In this document: positions 1 to 9,016 of the stretch, piece after piece | How positions within the stretch are numbered: position 1 is the stretch's first letter | Layout of the letters: each line of letters starts with the position of its first letter | Assembly (NCBI GenBank): GCA_024742735.1 | Contig: JANSXV010000003.1 | Coordinates: forward strand, 124,001 to 188,000 | Direction: 5' to 3' | DNA length: 64,000 bases | Source: Alphaproteobacteria bacterium | Lineage (GTDB): Bacteria; Pseudomonadota; Alphaproteobacteria; Caulobacterales; Maricaulaceae | Notes under the pieces: model-generated | The model's input: the letters and a program-made list of their open reading frames with translations, nothing else | The model's database searches: none | What the model was told of the DNA's origin: nothing | Made by a program: the position numbers and the translations under genes

Positions 1-31
1 CGACACCGAGGATCCAGGCGAAATACCACAT
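1..31 (-). CDS. cydX: cytochrome bd oxidase small subunit CydX (5' end only)
   Basis: Only the first ten residues lie in the window (MWYFAWILGV), and the gene runs off the left edge. This start is the hallmark N-terminus of CydX/YbgT, a single-helix inner-membrane subunit of about 35-50 residues that stabilises the haem site of cytochrome bd oxidase. An AAAGGAG ribosome site lies just upstream (about 44-50). The gene follows cydB by about 23 bp on the same strand, the usual cydABX order. The identification rests on the short motif and its position. Confidence 0.85.
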   Translation of the reverse strand, partial: MWYFAWILGV

Positions 32-54
32 CGGTTCAAGCGCTCCTTTCGCGC

Positions 55-1197
55 CTAGTACATGTCGCCGCTGGTGACCTGCTCGCTCGTGACCCGGCCC
101 CACATCACCTTGAAGGCCCAGGCGGTGTAGAGCAGCACGATGGGCAGCAGGACCGCCGTCACGATCAGCATGATGAACAGGGTCACATGGCTGGACGAGC
201 TGTTCCACACCGTCAGGCTGGAGGCCGGATCAATGCTGGACGGCAGGATGAAGGGGAACATGGACACGCCCACCGTGGCGATGATCCCGAACACCGACAG
301 CTTGGATCCGGTGAAGGCGAGCCATTCGGAACTGATCCGCACGGCGATCAACGCCAGCAACGCGCCGCCGAAGCCCAGCACCGGCGCCAGCACCGTCCAG
401 GGGTGGGCGGCGTAATTGTTCAGCCAGGCGCCGGCCTCAGCCGTCGTTTCGGTCAGCAGCGGATTGGACGGGCCGTTCGGATCCACCGCGCTGGCCGAGT
501 AGCCCAGATCGCCGAAGGCGACCCACAGCCCGGCGCCGGCGAACAGAAGAATCGAGCCGACGGCGAAGATCGGGGCGAGTGCGCGAGCGCGGTCCCGCAC
601 CGGGCCATACTCGGCCTTCATGGACAACCAGGTCGCGCCGTGCAGGAACAGCATGGTCACAGACAACAGCCCGCAGACCAGGGCGAAGGGGTTGAGCAGG
701 CCGAAGAAGCTGCCCTCCCAGAAGATCCGCATGGTGTCGTCCAGCCGGAAGGGCGCGCCGACCAGCACATTGCCCACCGCCACGCCGAAGATCAGCGCCG
801 GCACGAAACCGCCGGTAAACAGCGCCCAGTCCCAGAAGGTCCGCCAGCGCGGATCGTTGCGCTTGGACCGGTACTTGAAGCCCACAGGTCTGAGGATCAG
901 CGCTGCGAGCACCACAAACATGGCGAGATAGAAGGCTGAGAAGCTGACCGCGTAGACCAGAGGCCAGGCGGCGAAGATCGCCCCGCCGCCGAGGATCAGC
1001 CAGACCTGATTGCCTTCCCAGGTCGGACCGACCGTGTTGATCGCCACCCGGCGCTCGGTGTCGGTCTTGGCCACGAAGGGCAGAAGGCCCGCGACCCCAA
1101 GGTCGAACCCGTCCGTGGCGGCGAAGCCGATCAGCAAGACGCCCAGAAGCCCCCACCACAGGACCCGGAGCAGCTCGTAAGAGAGAGGAATTTCCAT
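55..1197 (-). CDS. cydB: cytochrome bd ubiquinol oxidase subunit II
   Basis: This 380-residue polytopic inner-membrane protein is the same size as E. coli CydB (379). It is the structural partner of CydA in the quinol:oxygen oxidoreductase that reduces O2 to water without pumping protons, with high oxygen affinity. Family features visible include the N-terminal LRVLWWGLLG segment, GFDLGVAGLLPF near residues 30-42, and the WEGNQVW motif near residue 60. Several hydrophobic helices follow. An AGGAG site stands six bases before the ATG. The gene starts 9 bp after cydA ends, so the two are surely cotranscribed, with cydX next. Confidence 0.97.
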   Translation of the reverse strand: MEIPLSYELLRVLWWGLLGVLLIGFAATDGFDLGVAGLLPFVAKTDTERRVAINTVGPTWEGNQVWLILGGGAIFAAWPLVYAVSFSAFYLAMFVVLAALILRPVGFKYRSKRNDPRWRTFWDWALFTGGFVPALIFGVAVGNVLVGAPFRLDDTMRIFWEGSFFGLLNPFALVCGLLSVTMLFLHGATWLSMKAEYGPVRDRARALAPIFAVGSILLFAGAGLWVAFGDLGYSASAVDPNGPSNPLLTETTAEAGAWLNNYAAHPWTVLAPVLGFGGALLALIAVRISSEWLAFTGSKLSVFGIIATVGVSMFPFILPSSIDPASSLTVWNSSSSHVTLFIMLIVTAVLLPIVLLYTAWAFKVMWGRVTSEQVTSGDMY

Positions 1198-1206
1198 GGT
1201 TAGCTC

Positions 1207-2787
1207 CTATTCGGCCGGCAGGGGATCAGCCCCGGCGCCGGGCCTGGGCTCATAGACGGGACGGCCGTTCTCCTCCGGGTAGGGTCCTTTGCGGATGAAG
1301 TGGATCATCAGCATGACCTCCACGACGGCGAGCACGCCGTACAAGGCGGTGAAGCCGATGATGGTGGTCCAAAGCTGGCCCACGGTCAGGCTGGATACGC
1401 CCAGGAATGTCGGCAGCACGCCCTCGATGATCCAGGGCTGGCGGCCATATTCGGCCAGCAGCCAGCCCAGCTCCGCGGCGATCCACGGCAACGGAAGGGA
1501 CACCAGCGCCAGCTTCAGGAACCAGCGGGTCTGATGGCGGTTCGTGGAGGACAGGAAGAAGGCGATCCCGAACAAGGCGATGAAGTAGAAGCCCAGCCCC
1601 GCCATGGCGCGGAAACTCCAGAACATCACCGACACGTCCGGCACCGTATCGAAGGCGGCCCGACGGATATCCTCGGCCGTCGCATCCCTTGGGTCCTCCA
1701 TGTAGCGCGTCAGCAGCATGGCGTAGCCCAGATCGTATTTGGCTTCCTCAAACTCCGCCCACGCCTGAAGATCGTCAGGGTCGGCGCGCAGTCGCTGGAG
1801 CGCGTCATAGGCGCCGATCCCGTTTTCGACGCGCACTTCAGCATGGGCGACCAGCGGCAGGATGCCCTCCACCTCCTGATCGAAGGAGCGCGTGGCGATC
1901 AGGCCCAGAACCCAGGGCACGTTGATGGCGTGCTCGGTCTCGTGGGTCTCCTCGTTCGGGAAGCCGATCAGGGTCAGCGGCGCAGGCGGTTCGTGGGTCT
2001 CCCACATGGCCTCAAGGGCGGCGAGCTTCATTTTCTGGTTATCGGTCAGCGCATAGCCGCTCTCATCGCCCAGCACGACGACGGACAGCGCGCCGGCCAG
2101 GCCGAAGGCGCTGGCCACCGTCATGGAGCGCTTGGCGAAGCCGGTATAGCGCCGGTTGAGAAGGAAGAAGGCCGAGATCGCGAGCACGAACAGTGCGCCG
2201 GTCACATAGCCGGCCGAGACGGTGTGCACGAACTTGGCCTGGGCGACCGGATTGAACAGCACCGCCATGAAGTCCACGACTTCCATGCGCATGGTTTCAG
2301 GATTGAACTCGGCGCCGACCGGGTTCTGCATCCAGCCGTTGGCGATCAGGATCCACAGCGCCGACAGGTTTGTGCCCAGCGCCATCAGCCAGGTCGCGGC
2401 GAGGTGACCCACCTTGCTCATCCGGTCCCAGCCGAAGAAAAACAGCCCGACCAGCGTCGCCTCAAGGAAGAAGGCCATGAGGCCCTCGATCGCAAGAGGC
2501 GCACCGAACACATCGCCGACATAGTGCGAGTAATAGCTCCAGTTCATGCCGAACTGGAATTCCATCGTGATGCCGGTGGAGACGCCCAGCACGAAATTGA
2601 TGCCGAAGAGCGTGCCCCAGAACTTCGTCATGTCCTTCCAGACCTGACGCCCGGTCATGACATACACGCTCTCCATGATGGCGAGCATGAACGCCAGCCC
2701 CAGCGTGAGCGGCACGAACAGGAAGTGGTACATGGCGGTCAGCGCGAACTGCCACCGCGACAGGTCAACAACGTCCATATCGACCAT
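1207..2787 (-). CDS. cydA: cytochrome bd ubiquinol oxidase subunit I
   Basis: CydA carries haems b558, b595 and d and the quinol site. The 526-residue protein begins with the family's SRWQFALTAMYHFLF stretch, where His21 matches the conserved haem-ligand histidine. The GWDRMS motif follows near residue 120. GDESGY and QKMKLAALEAMWET mark the quinol-binding Q loop with its Lys and Glu, and the region after it is long, so this is the long-Q-loop (E. coli-like) subfamily. GGAGG lies seven bases before the first ATG; a second ATG three codons in is possible. It is the first gene of cydABX and divergent from cydDC. Confidence 0.97.
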   Translation of the reverse strand: MVDMDVVDLSRWQFALTAMYHFLFVPLTLGLAFMLAIMESVYVMTGRQVWKDMTKFWGTLFGINFVLGVSTGITMEFQFGMNWSYYSHYVGDVFGAPLAIEGLMAFFLEATLVGLFFFGWDRMSKVGHLAATWLMALGTNLSALWILIANGWMQNPVGAEFNPETMRMEVVDFMAVLFNPVAQAKFVHTVSAGYVTGALFVLAISAFFLLNRRYTGFAKRSMTVASAFGLAGALSVVVLGDESGYALTDNQKMKLAALEAMWETHEPPAPLTLIGFPNEETHETEHAINVPWVLGLIATRSFDQEVEGILPLVAHAEVRVENGIGAYDALQRLRADPDDLQAWAEFEEAKYDLGYAMLLTRYMEDPRDATAEDIRRAAFDTVPDVSVMFWSFRAMAGLGFYFIALFGIAFFLSSTNRHQTRWFLKLALVSLPLPWIAAELGWLLAEYGRQPWIIEGVLPTFLGVSSLTVGQLWTTIIGFTALYGVLAVVEVMLMIHFIRKGPYPEENGRPVYEPRPGAGADPLPAE

Positions 2788-2979
2788 AAGACGGCCTCCG
2801 TTCCGCCTCTCGCCTGGTGCTGTCGCCCAGACCGGCAGCGGTGATCACAAAAAGTCCGCACTGTTGATGCGGTTGTTCAAACTTATGCGCCGCTCTAATC
2901 ACGGATGCGCCCCCGCAAGCTGTCGCATGGGACGAGGCGCCGCAGACAAGCAGGGCTGAAGACGTGTATCGAAGGCTTG

Positions 2980-4689
2980 ATGACTGACGCCGCCGCCGCC
3001 CCCGCCGACCGCAAGGCCGAACAGACCGACCGCAAGGCGGCGCTCGCCAGCCTGTTGAAAGGCTGGGCGAAAGCCGGGGCCGAGCCCGAGCGGCTGGCCG
3101 CAGCGCTGGGCGTGGGTCAGATCCTGGCCTTCATCGGCTTCGCCTGGGGTGCGGCGAGCGCCGTGAGCGCTTTGGTCGCAGGGACCCCGCCGTGGTCAGG
3201 ACTGGTCCTGGCGCTGGTCTGCGCAGGCCTGCGCGCCGTCATGCAGTCGGCCGAGATCCGCTTCGGGTTCGAGGCGTCAGCCCAGGTGCGAGCCCATGTG
3301 CGCCGGTCTGCGGGCCAGGCGCTCGCCCGGCGCGGACCGGCCTTCGCAGAACGGACCAATTCCGGCGAAACCGCCAGCGCGCTGATCGACGCGGTGGAGA
3401 AGCTCGACGGATATTACGGCCGCTACCGCCCCCTCCTGCCCGTGGTGGTGCTGGGACCGGCGGCGATCCTGATCGCCGCGTTCAGCCAGTCCTATGTCGC
3501 CGGCCTGATCTTCCTGATCACGGCGCCGGCCCTGATCGTGTTCATGGGCATTGTCGGCGCAGGCGCGGCGGCGGCCTCCAAAGACCAGCTCGCCACGCTG
3601 CGCCGCCTGGCCGGGCGCTTCAACGACCGGCTCCAGGCGCTGGAGACGCTCAACGCCTTCAACGCGGCCAGACGCGAGCGCGACGGGCTGGAGTCCGCCA
3701 GCCAGGATTTCCGCAAGCGCACGATGAAGGTGCTGGCGCTGGCCTTTCTCAGCTCCGGCCTGCTGGAGTTCTTCGCCGCCATCGCGACGGCGGGCACGGC
3801 CATCTATATCGGCTTCTCGCTGCTGGGTGAGCTGCCCTTCGATCCGGGCGAGACGATCACGCTTCAAAGCGGGCTGTTCGTGCTGATCCTGGCGCCGGAA
3901 TACTACATGCCCCTGCGGCGCTATGCCGGCGCCTATCACGACCGGGCCGACGCTGAAGCCGGCGCGGAAGCCCTGGCCCCGCTCTTCGCCGGCGACGAAG
4001 ACGGCGCGCCCCCCGCGCCCGACCCGATCACGGCGGCCCCTGAGGTGCGCTTCATCGAGACCGGCGCGATCTACCGCGACGGCCGACGGGGCCTCGCCGA
4101 TCTGAGCTTCACCGCGGAGGCCGGGAAGATCACCGCCCTTTGGGGCGCGTCGGGCGCCGGCAAGTCCACCGCCCTGAAACTGCTCATGGGCTATGCGCCC
4201 TTGAGCGAGGGACGCATCGAGATCGACGGCGAGCCGCTGGCCGCGCCGCTGATCGGCCAGGCCGCCTGGATCGCCCAGCGCCCGCGCGTCTTTCATGGAT
4301 CCCTGCGCGACAACATCACCCTGTTCGATCCATCCGTGACTGAGGCGGCTGTGCAGGCCGCCGCCGAGGCCGCCGGCGTCATGGATTTCGCCGCCAGCCT
4401 GCCTGAGGGTCTGCAGACCAGGGTCGGCGAGCGCGGTCATGGCCTGTCCGGCGGTCAGGCCCAGCGTGTCGCGCTCGCAAGGGCGCTCGCGGTGGACATG
4501 AAGCTGGTCCTGCTGGACGAGCCCACCGCCCATCTGGACGGCGAGGCGGAGGCGCGCTTCCTCTCGACCCTGAAGCGCGCCGCTGAAGGCCGCACCGTCA
4601 TCATCGCCACCCATAGCCCGGCCGTGCGCGCGGTCTGCGATGCGGTCGTGGACATGGACGGCCTGGCTGTTGGACGCGGCGCGCCATGA
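2980..4689 (+). CDS. cydD: cysteine/glutathione ABC exporter subunit CydD
   Basis: CydD forms the heterodimeric CydDC ABC transporter of the inner membrane, needed for assembly of cytochrome bd. The 569-residue protein has an N-terminal transmembrane domain (about 60-330). Its nucleotide-binding domain has Walker A GASGAGKST, signature LSGGQAQRVALARAL and Walker B VLLDEPTAHLD. The frame is open further upstream, but the ATG at 2980 has an AAGG site and begins the plausible protein (MTDAAAAPADRK). The stop overlaps the cydC start in ATGA. The 192-bp gap to divergent cydA must hold both promoters; no clear FNR box was found in it. Confidence 0.94.
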   Translation: MTDAAAAPADRKAEQTDRKAALASLLKGWAKAGAEPERLAAALGVGQILAFIGFAWGAASAVSALVAGTPPWSGLVLALVCAGLRAVMQSAEIRFGFEASAQVRAHVRRSAGQALARRGPAFAERTNSGETASALIDAVEKLDGYYGRYRPLLPVVVLGPAAILIAAFSQSYVAGLIFLITAPALIVFMGIVGAGAAAASKDQLATLRRLAGRFNDRLQALETLNAFNAARRERDGLESASQDFRKRTMKVLALAFLSSGLLEFFAAIATAGTAIYIGFSLLGELPFDPGETITLQSGLFVLILAPEYYMPLRRYAGAYHDRADAEAGAEALAPLFAGDEDGAPPAPDPITAAPEVRFIETGAIYRDGRRGLADLSFTAEAGKITALWGASGAGKSTALKLLMGYAPLSEGRIEIDGEPLAAPLIGQAAWIAQRPRVFHGSLRDNITLFDPSVTEAAVQAAAEAAGVMDFAASLPEGLQTRVGERGHGLSGGQAQRVALARALAVDMKLVLLDEPTAHLDGEAEARFLSTLKRAAEGRTVIIATHSPAVRAVCDAVVDMDGLAVGRGAP

Positions 4690-6419
4690 AGGACCTGCAG
4701 TTCTTTCTGGGTCTGGCCCGGCCCGACCGATGGTGGCTGCGCCTGGGCGTGGCGCTGACCGCGCTGACCATTCTGGCGGGCATTGGCCTGTTGTCGCTGT
4801 CGGGATGGTTCATCACGGCCGCTTCAGTCGCCGGGCTCGCCGGCGCGGGCCGGGCGTTCAACTATCTGTTCGCCTCCGGCGGCGTGCGCGCCTTCGCCAT
4901 GAGCCGAACCGTCGGCCGCTATGCGGAGCGCATGACGACCCACCACGCCACGTTCCGGGTGCTGGCGCGCCTGCGCATCTGGGTGTTCGACATGGCCGCG
5001 CCCCTGGCGCCGGGCCGGCTGTCGGAGATGCGCTCCGGCGATGTGCTGTCGCGCGTGACCCAGGACGTGGACGCGCTGGATAATCTGTATCTGCGCATGG
5101 TCGCGCCCGTGATCGCCGCAGGCGTCGCGGCGCTGGCCGCCGGCGCGATCCTGGCCTTCGCCGCGCCGGCCGCCCTGCCCGCCGTGCTGGGCGTGTTCGT
5201 CCTGTCCAGCGCCGTGCTGCCCTGGTTCGCCGCGAAAGCCGGGCGAAGGCCGGGCGAAGACACCACGCGCCTGTCCGCCGATGCGCGCGCCGAAGCCGGC
5301 GACCTCGCCTCAGGCCTCGCCGAGCTGAAGGCCTATGGCGCGGATGCTCGGATCATCGAGCGTCTGGACGCCGCAAGCCTGGGCTGGATCGACGCCCAGC
5401 GCCAGGTCGCGCGCCTGGGCCTGACCAACGCGGCGATCCTCGCCCTCGCGGCGCCGGCGAGCTTCGTGCTGGGTGTCGGTTTGGCGGCCGCGTCCGGCGC
5501 CTCGGCGCCGCTGGCGGCTCTATCCGGCTTTGTCGCCTTCGCCCTGTTCGAGGCCGCCGCGCCGCTGGTGCAGGCCGCCGAGAATTACGGCCGGACCGCC
5601 GCCTCGGCCCGCCGCCTGCGCGCCCTGTCCGAGCTTGAGCCCGCCGCGAAGGACCCGCAGGCGCCTCAGGCTCTGCCGAAAGGCTGGGAGGTTCACGCCA
5701 GCGATCTGAGCTTCACCTATCCCGGCCGGTCCGGCCCGGTCCTGACCGATCTGGCGCTCACCCTGCCTGAGGGCGGGCGCCTGGCGCTGGTGGGGGCGTC
5801 CGGCTCGGGCAAGTCGACGCTGATCAAGCTGCTCATGCGCTTCTACGCGCCGGACTCAGGCACGCTGAGCCTGGGCGGGATACCGATCTCTCATCTGAGC
5901 GCGGAAGACATCCGCAGCCGCTTCGCCCTCGTCGACCAGCGCGCCGAGCTGTTGTCGACCACCGTGCGCGCCAATCTGCGCCTGGCCGATCCCGAGGCGA
6001 GCGAGGACGAGCTGTGGGAGGCGCTCGAGAAGGCGCGCGCGGCCGACTTCGTGCGCGCCATGCCCGACCAGCTGACCACCTGGATCGGAGAGCAGGGCGG
6101 GCTGGTCTCCGGCGGTCAGGCGCGCCGGCTGGCGCTGGCGAGGGCCTTCGTGAAGAAGTCGCCGGTCCTGCTGCTGGACGAACCCACCGAAGGCCTCGAC
6201 GAAACGACAGAAGCCGATTTCCTGGACGCCCTGGACCGCTGGCTGGACGAGGACCAGCGCCGCTCCGTCCTCATCGTCACCCACCGGGCGAAGCTGCTGG
6301 AGCGCGCCCGGGAGGCGGTCGTGCTGGAGGGTGGCCGCGTGGCCGAAGCCGGCCCGATTGATCAGCTCGCCGGCGCCGGCGGCGCGTTTGACCGGCTGTT
6401 CCCCGGCTTCAGGTCCTGA
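4686..6419 (+). CDS. cydC: cysteine/glutathione ABC exporter subunit CydC
   Basis: This is the second half of the CydDC exporter, 577 residues. A transmembrane domain (about 15-310, containing the typical GWFITAASVAGLAG stretch) precedes the ATPase domain. That domain has Walker A GASGSGKST, signature VSGGQARRLALARAF and Walker B LLLDEPTEGLD. It overlaps cydD by four bases, implying translational coupling. The order cydD-cydC next to cydABX matches many alphaproteobacteria. Loss of CydDC in other bacteria abolishes functional cytochrome bd, so the five genes form one functional unit. Confidence 0.94.
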   Translation: MKDLQFFLGLARPDRWWLRLGVALTALTILAGIGLLSLSGWFITAASVAGLAGAGRAFNYLFASGGVRAFAMSRTVGRYAERMTTHHATFRVLARLRIWVFDMAAPLAPGRLSEMRSGDVLSRVTQDVDALDNLYLRMVAPVIAAGVAALAAGAILAFAAPAALPAVLGVFVLSSAVLPWFAAKAGRRPGEDTTRLSADARAEAGDLASGLAELKAYGADARIIERLDAASLGWIDAQRQVARLGLTNAAILALAAPASFVLGVGLAAASGASAPLAALSGFVAFALFEAAAPLVQAAENYGRTAASARRLRALSELEPAAKDPQAPQALPKGWEVHASDLSFTYPGRSGPVLTDLALTLPEGGRLALVGASGSGKSTLIKLLMRFYAPDSGTLSLGGIPISHLSAEDIRSRFALVDQRAELLSTTVRANLRLADPEASEDELWEALEKARAADFVRAMPDQLTTWIGEQGGLVSGGQARRLALARAFVKKSPVLLLDEPTEGLDETTEADFLDALDRWLDEDQRRSVLIVTHRAKLLERAREAVVLEGGRVAEAGPIDQLAGAGGAFDRLFPGFRS

Positions 6420-6437
6420 GCCCTTAGTCCCTGAACC

Positions 6438-6659
6438 CTAATCCCAGAACTTCCACCAGGGCGAGTCTTCGACCGGTTGGTGGATGCCCAGCCAGGCGCG
6501 GATCTGGTCGATCACCGGATCCAGCCGGCCCCAGACCGGCACGTATTGCTGGATGAAGGCGTCCGCCGGCGGCCAGGCGACCGACGCGATGAAGGCGACG
6601 CCCAGTATGGTCACCAGGATCGTCAGAAGCGGCCGGAACAGATCAGCAATGAATTTCAT
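6438..6659 (-). CDS. small single-helix membrane protein, unknown function
   Basis: This 73-residue protein has one strong hydrophobic segment (about residues 8-28) followed by an amphipathic tail with several Trp (DSPWWKFWD at the C-terminus). A strong GGGGAGGG ribosome site lies four bases before the ATG, which supports a real gene. It is convergent with cydC and has no recognised family. It could be a membrane-anchored small protein associated with its neighbours, but nothing in the sequence shows this. Confidence 0.65.
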   Translation of the reverse strand: MKFIADLFRPLLTILVTILGVAFIASVAWPPADAFIQQYVPVWGRLDPVIDQIRAWLGIHQPVEDSPWWKFWD

Positions 6660-6750
6660 CTCGCCCTCCCCAAGGCTTGTGATGTCGTGAGGAGCTTAGC
6701 CGCCCGCGCGCTGAACCGTGAGTGAATTGTTTCAGGCGATTTCGCGGCGC

Positions 6751-7476
6751 CTAAAAAGAAGCGCCTGGCGCGACGGCCTCCTTCAGCGCCCTGCGGCGCG
6801 CCGCGCAATCGGGCATGACCTGCTCCATGAGAGCGTGGAAGCGCGGGGAATGGTCCATGACTTTCAGATGGCACGCCTCGTGGGCGCAGACATAGTCGAT
6901 CAACGGCTCGGGGAAGTGGATCAGGCGCGCATTCATGCGGATCGATCCGTCCTCCGAACAGCTGCCCCAGCGCGCCGCCTGCTCGCGGATCGACACCTTT
7001 GGACGCTTCGCGCCGATCCGCTCAGCGTAATGCTCCAGCTTCGGCGCCATCAGCTTGAGCGCCTCGTCCTTGCGCCAGCGATGCAGCGCGCGGCGCACCG
7101 CAGACCCCGCCATGGCCTCATCCAGGCGTTCATCGACGCGCACTTCAAGCCGGGAAGGTCCACGCTCCACGAGGGTGCGGGCGCGGTCATGGGCCGTAAC
7201 GGTCAGACGCAGCTCGCCGCCCATCCAGCCTATGATTTCGCCATCAACGCCAAGCAGCTTCGGCCGCGCCCGGGCCTTGGCGCGCTCAAGCCGGTCGAGC
7301 ACCCAGACCTGCTTTTCACGCACGGCCCGCTCGGCATGGTGCAGACCCAGACCGGACGGCAGCGTCACAACCAGGCCCTCATCGCCCACCTTCAGCCCGA
7401 TCGTGCGCCGCCGGCGCGAGCGGGCCACGGTGAAAGCGATCTCAGCATCGCCAAGACGTGTGGTGCGAGTCGTCAT
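6751..7476 (-). CDS. YgjP-like (DUF45/M48-type) zinc metallopeptidase
   Basis: This 241-residue cytosolic protein has the YgjP/DUF45 signature. RWGSCS lies near residues 169-174, and the zinc motif HEACH near 199-203 is followed by a third ligand His at about 214 (SPRFH). The family is related to SprT/wss metallopeptidases; its substrates are not established. The length fits the family (about 230-250). It stands alone on the minus strand and is divergent from the next membrane protein across a gap that contains a large dyad. Confidence 0.88.
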   Translation of the reverse strand: MTTRTTRLGDAEIAFTVARSRRRRTIGLKVGDEGLVVTLPSGLGLHHAERAVREKQVWVLDRLERAKARARPKLLGVDGEIIGWMGGELRLTVTAHDRARTLVERGPSRLEVRVDERLDEAMAGSAVRRALHRWRKDEALKLMAPKLEHYAERIGAKRPKVSIREQAARWGSCSEDGSIRMNARLIHFPEPLIDYVCAHEACHLKVMDHSPRFHALMEQVMPDCAARRRALKEAVAPGASF

Positions 7477-7551
7477 GGGAGGAGATTAGCCCAAGGTCCC
7501 GCGCTTCGCCCTCCCCCTGCGACACCCTGACGGATCGCTCTTGCCACACCC

Positions 7552-7583
7552 CTTCGATTAAATGGTATATCATTTGCTCGAAG
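7552..7583. promoter_or_regulatory. 32-bp dyad, probable operator
   Basis: Arms CTTCGA and AAATG on the left pair with CATTT and TCGAAG on the right with exactly symmetric spacing. That gives 11 perfect pairs plus the central TATA, with two mismatched positions per arm. The centre is about 60 bp before the ATG at 7627 and includes a TATAT stretch that could be a -10 element. It sits between divergent genes (7476 minus, 7627 plus), as expected for an operator. The binding protein is unknown. Confidence 0.5.
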
Positions 7584-7626
7584 ACGGGATATTCGCCCGC
7601 AAGCGGCGATGCATGGGGAGGCGTTC

Positions 7627-8319
7627 ATGGGCGAGTTCATCAGCCAGTACGAGCTGGAGATTCTGCGCTGGCTGCACATCCTGGCCATGGTCTACTGGCT
7701 GGGTGGGGAATGGGGCGTGTTCCAGACCAGCTACAAGGTGGTCAATCCGCGCCTGTCCTTTGAAGAGCGCATGCGCCACATGGACACCGCCTACCGCATC
7801 GACATCCTGGCGCGCACAGGCATCATCACGCTCCTGCCGCTGGGTCTGCACATGGGCTATCTGTGGGGGCTGCAGCCGCTGGGCGGGGGCTGGCTCGTCC
7901 TCATGTGGCTGGTCTGGGCTGCCTGGATGGGCGTGACCTGGGGCGCCTTCATGACCCGCGGCAAGCCAATCTGGCATGTCCTGTCCGGGATCGAGGACTG
8001 GTCGCGCTACCTGCTGATCCCGACGCTGATCATCACCGCCCTCACCTCGCTCTTCGGTCACGGCCCGTTCGAGGCCGGATCCGGCAGCAACTGGTACGCC
8101 GCCAAGATCCTGACCTACGGCACGGCCCTCATCATCGGCGTGATCCTGCGCCTGATCATGCATGAATGGCAGGGCACGTTCCGCATTCTGGCCGAAGGCC
8201 CGAACGCGGAACTGGAGGCCAAGCTGAAGCGCTCGATCAATCTGGGCCGATCGGTCGCCTACCTGTACTGGATCCTGATCTCGGCGACCTGCTTCTTCGC
8301 CTCGGTCAAACCCTTCTGA
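7627..8319 (+). CDS. polytopic membrane protein, unknown function
   Basis: This 230-residue inner-membrane protein has about five hydrophobic segments. It contains conserved-looking His and Trp residues near the first helix (ILRWLHILAMVYWLGGEW), a pattern seen in CopD/DUF2269-like membrane proteins. The ATG at 7627 is preferred over an upstream in-frame ATG at 7609 because GGGGAGG lies just before it. The function is not assigned. It could bind haem or metal through the helix-1 histidine, but this is inference. It is followed 28 bp later by a VOC lipoprotein. Confidence 0.75.
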   Translation: MGEFISQYELEILRWLHILAMVYWLGGEWGVFQTSYKVVNPRLSFEERMRHMDTAYRIDILARTGIITLLPLGLHMGYLWGLQPLGGGWLVLMWLVWAAWMGVTWGAFMTRGKPIWHVLSGIEDWSRYLLIPTLIITALTSLFGHGPFEAGSGSNWYAAKILTYGTALIIGVILRLIMHEWQGTFRILAEGPNAELEAKLKRSINLGRSVAYLYWILISATCFFASVKPF

Positions 8320-8347
8320 CCCGACTCGTTCCTGAAAGGACAAGCCC

Positions 8348-8944
8348 ATGAAGACTCTTGCTGCAGGCCTCGCCGCCCTCCTCGCCGCGCCGCTTCTGTC
8401 CGGCTGCCTCATCGTCAACGAGACCACGCGCAGCCCCGCCGCCGCGCCGGCCCCGGCCGCTCAAGCCGAGGCCGAGCCGCGCGGGCCGATCGACCTGCGC
8501 CGTACGACGCTGCTGGTGCGCGACATGGAGGCCTCGCTCGCCTTCTACGAGGGCGCACTGGGTCTGGAGAAATACTACGACCAGATCATCACCAGCCGGG
8601 ACGGAACCAGCCAGTCGCATCTGGTGCTGCTGCGCGCCAATGATCCCAATATCGGCGTGATCGGTTTGTGGGAGCTGGAAGGCGCAGCCGACGCCCCGGC
8701 GCCGCAGTTCACCGAGCAATGGGTCCCCGGCGAGATCGTGCTGCTGTTCAACACCTCCGAGCTGGACGACGTCTTCCCGCGCGCCGCCGCGGTCGAGGGC
8801 GTGACCGTCATCAGCGAACCGACCTATCGCGAGTACCCTGGCGACGGTGTGACCTATGAGGTGATGGTCTCCATGCTGCGAGACCCGGACGGCCACATCG
8901 TGGAGCTGAACAACCGGCTGAACCCGCCGCTTGAGTGGGATTAG
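8348..8944 (+). CDS. VOC/glyoxalase-fold lipoprotein
   Basis: This 198-residue protein starts with a lipoprotein signal ending in LLSGC, with lipidation predicted at Cys20. A Pro/Ala-rich linker leads into one VOC (glyoxalase/bleomycin-resistance) domain, about residues 50-195. RRTTLLVRDMEASLAFYEGALGL is split here as its first strand and helix (RTTLLVRDME, FYEGALGL). The end has VSMLRDPDGHIVELNN, with Glu as a typical metal ligand. An envelope-anchored VOC protein is uncommon. It directly precedes the acyl-CoA cluster and may belong to it or to the membrane gene upstream. Confidence 0.8.
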   Translation: MKTLAAGLAALLAAPLLSGCLIVNETTRSPAAAPAPAAQAEAEPRGPIDLRRTTLLVRDMEASLAFYEGALGLEKYYDQIITSRDGTSQSHLVLLRANDPNIGVIGLWELEGAADAPAPQFTEQWVPGEIVLLFNTSELDDVFPRAAAVEGVTVISEPTYREYPGDGVTYEVMVSMLRDPDGHIVELNNRLNPPLEWD

Positions 8945-8960
8945 TGCGCATTGGTTCACA

Positions 8961-8998
8961 TTGACCCGCTGACGGGGCCGGTCTATTTGTCCGGACAA
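8961..8998 (+). promoter_or_regulatory. promoter with overlapping operator for the acyl-CoA cluster
   Basis: TTGACC at 8961-8966, a 17-bp spacer and TATTTG at 8984-8989 make a plausible sigma-70-type promoter. A perfect palindrome TTGTCCGGACAA (8987-8998) overlaps the -10 and start region, 18 bp before the ATG at 9017. Such TTGTC/GACAA palindromes are typical sites of GntR-family (FadR/FCD subgroup) repressors, so repression lifted by an acyl-CoA or organic acid is a reasonable inference. No GntR gene is visible in the window. Confidence 0.6.
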
Positions 8999-9016
8999 GT
9001 TAAGCGGTGAGACTTC

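Noticed and set aside
2788-2979. FNR/FixK box between cydA and cydD
   Set aside because: TTGAT at about 2863 lacks a properly spaced ATCAA; only a half-site is present.
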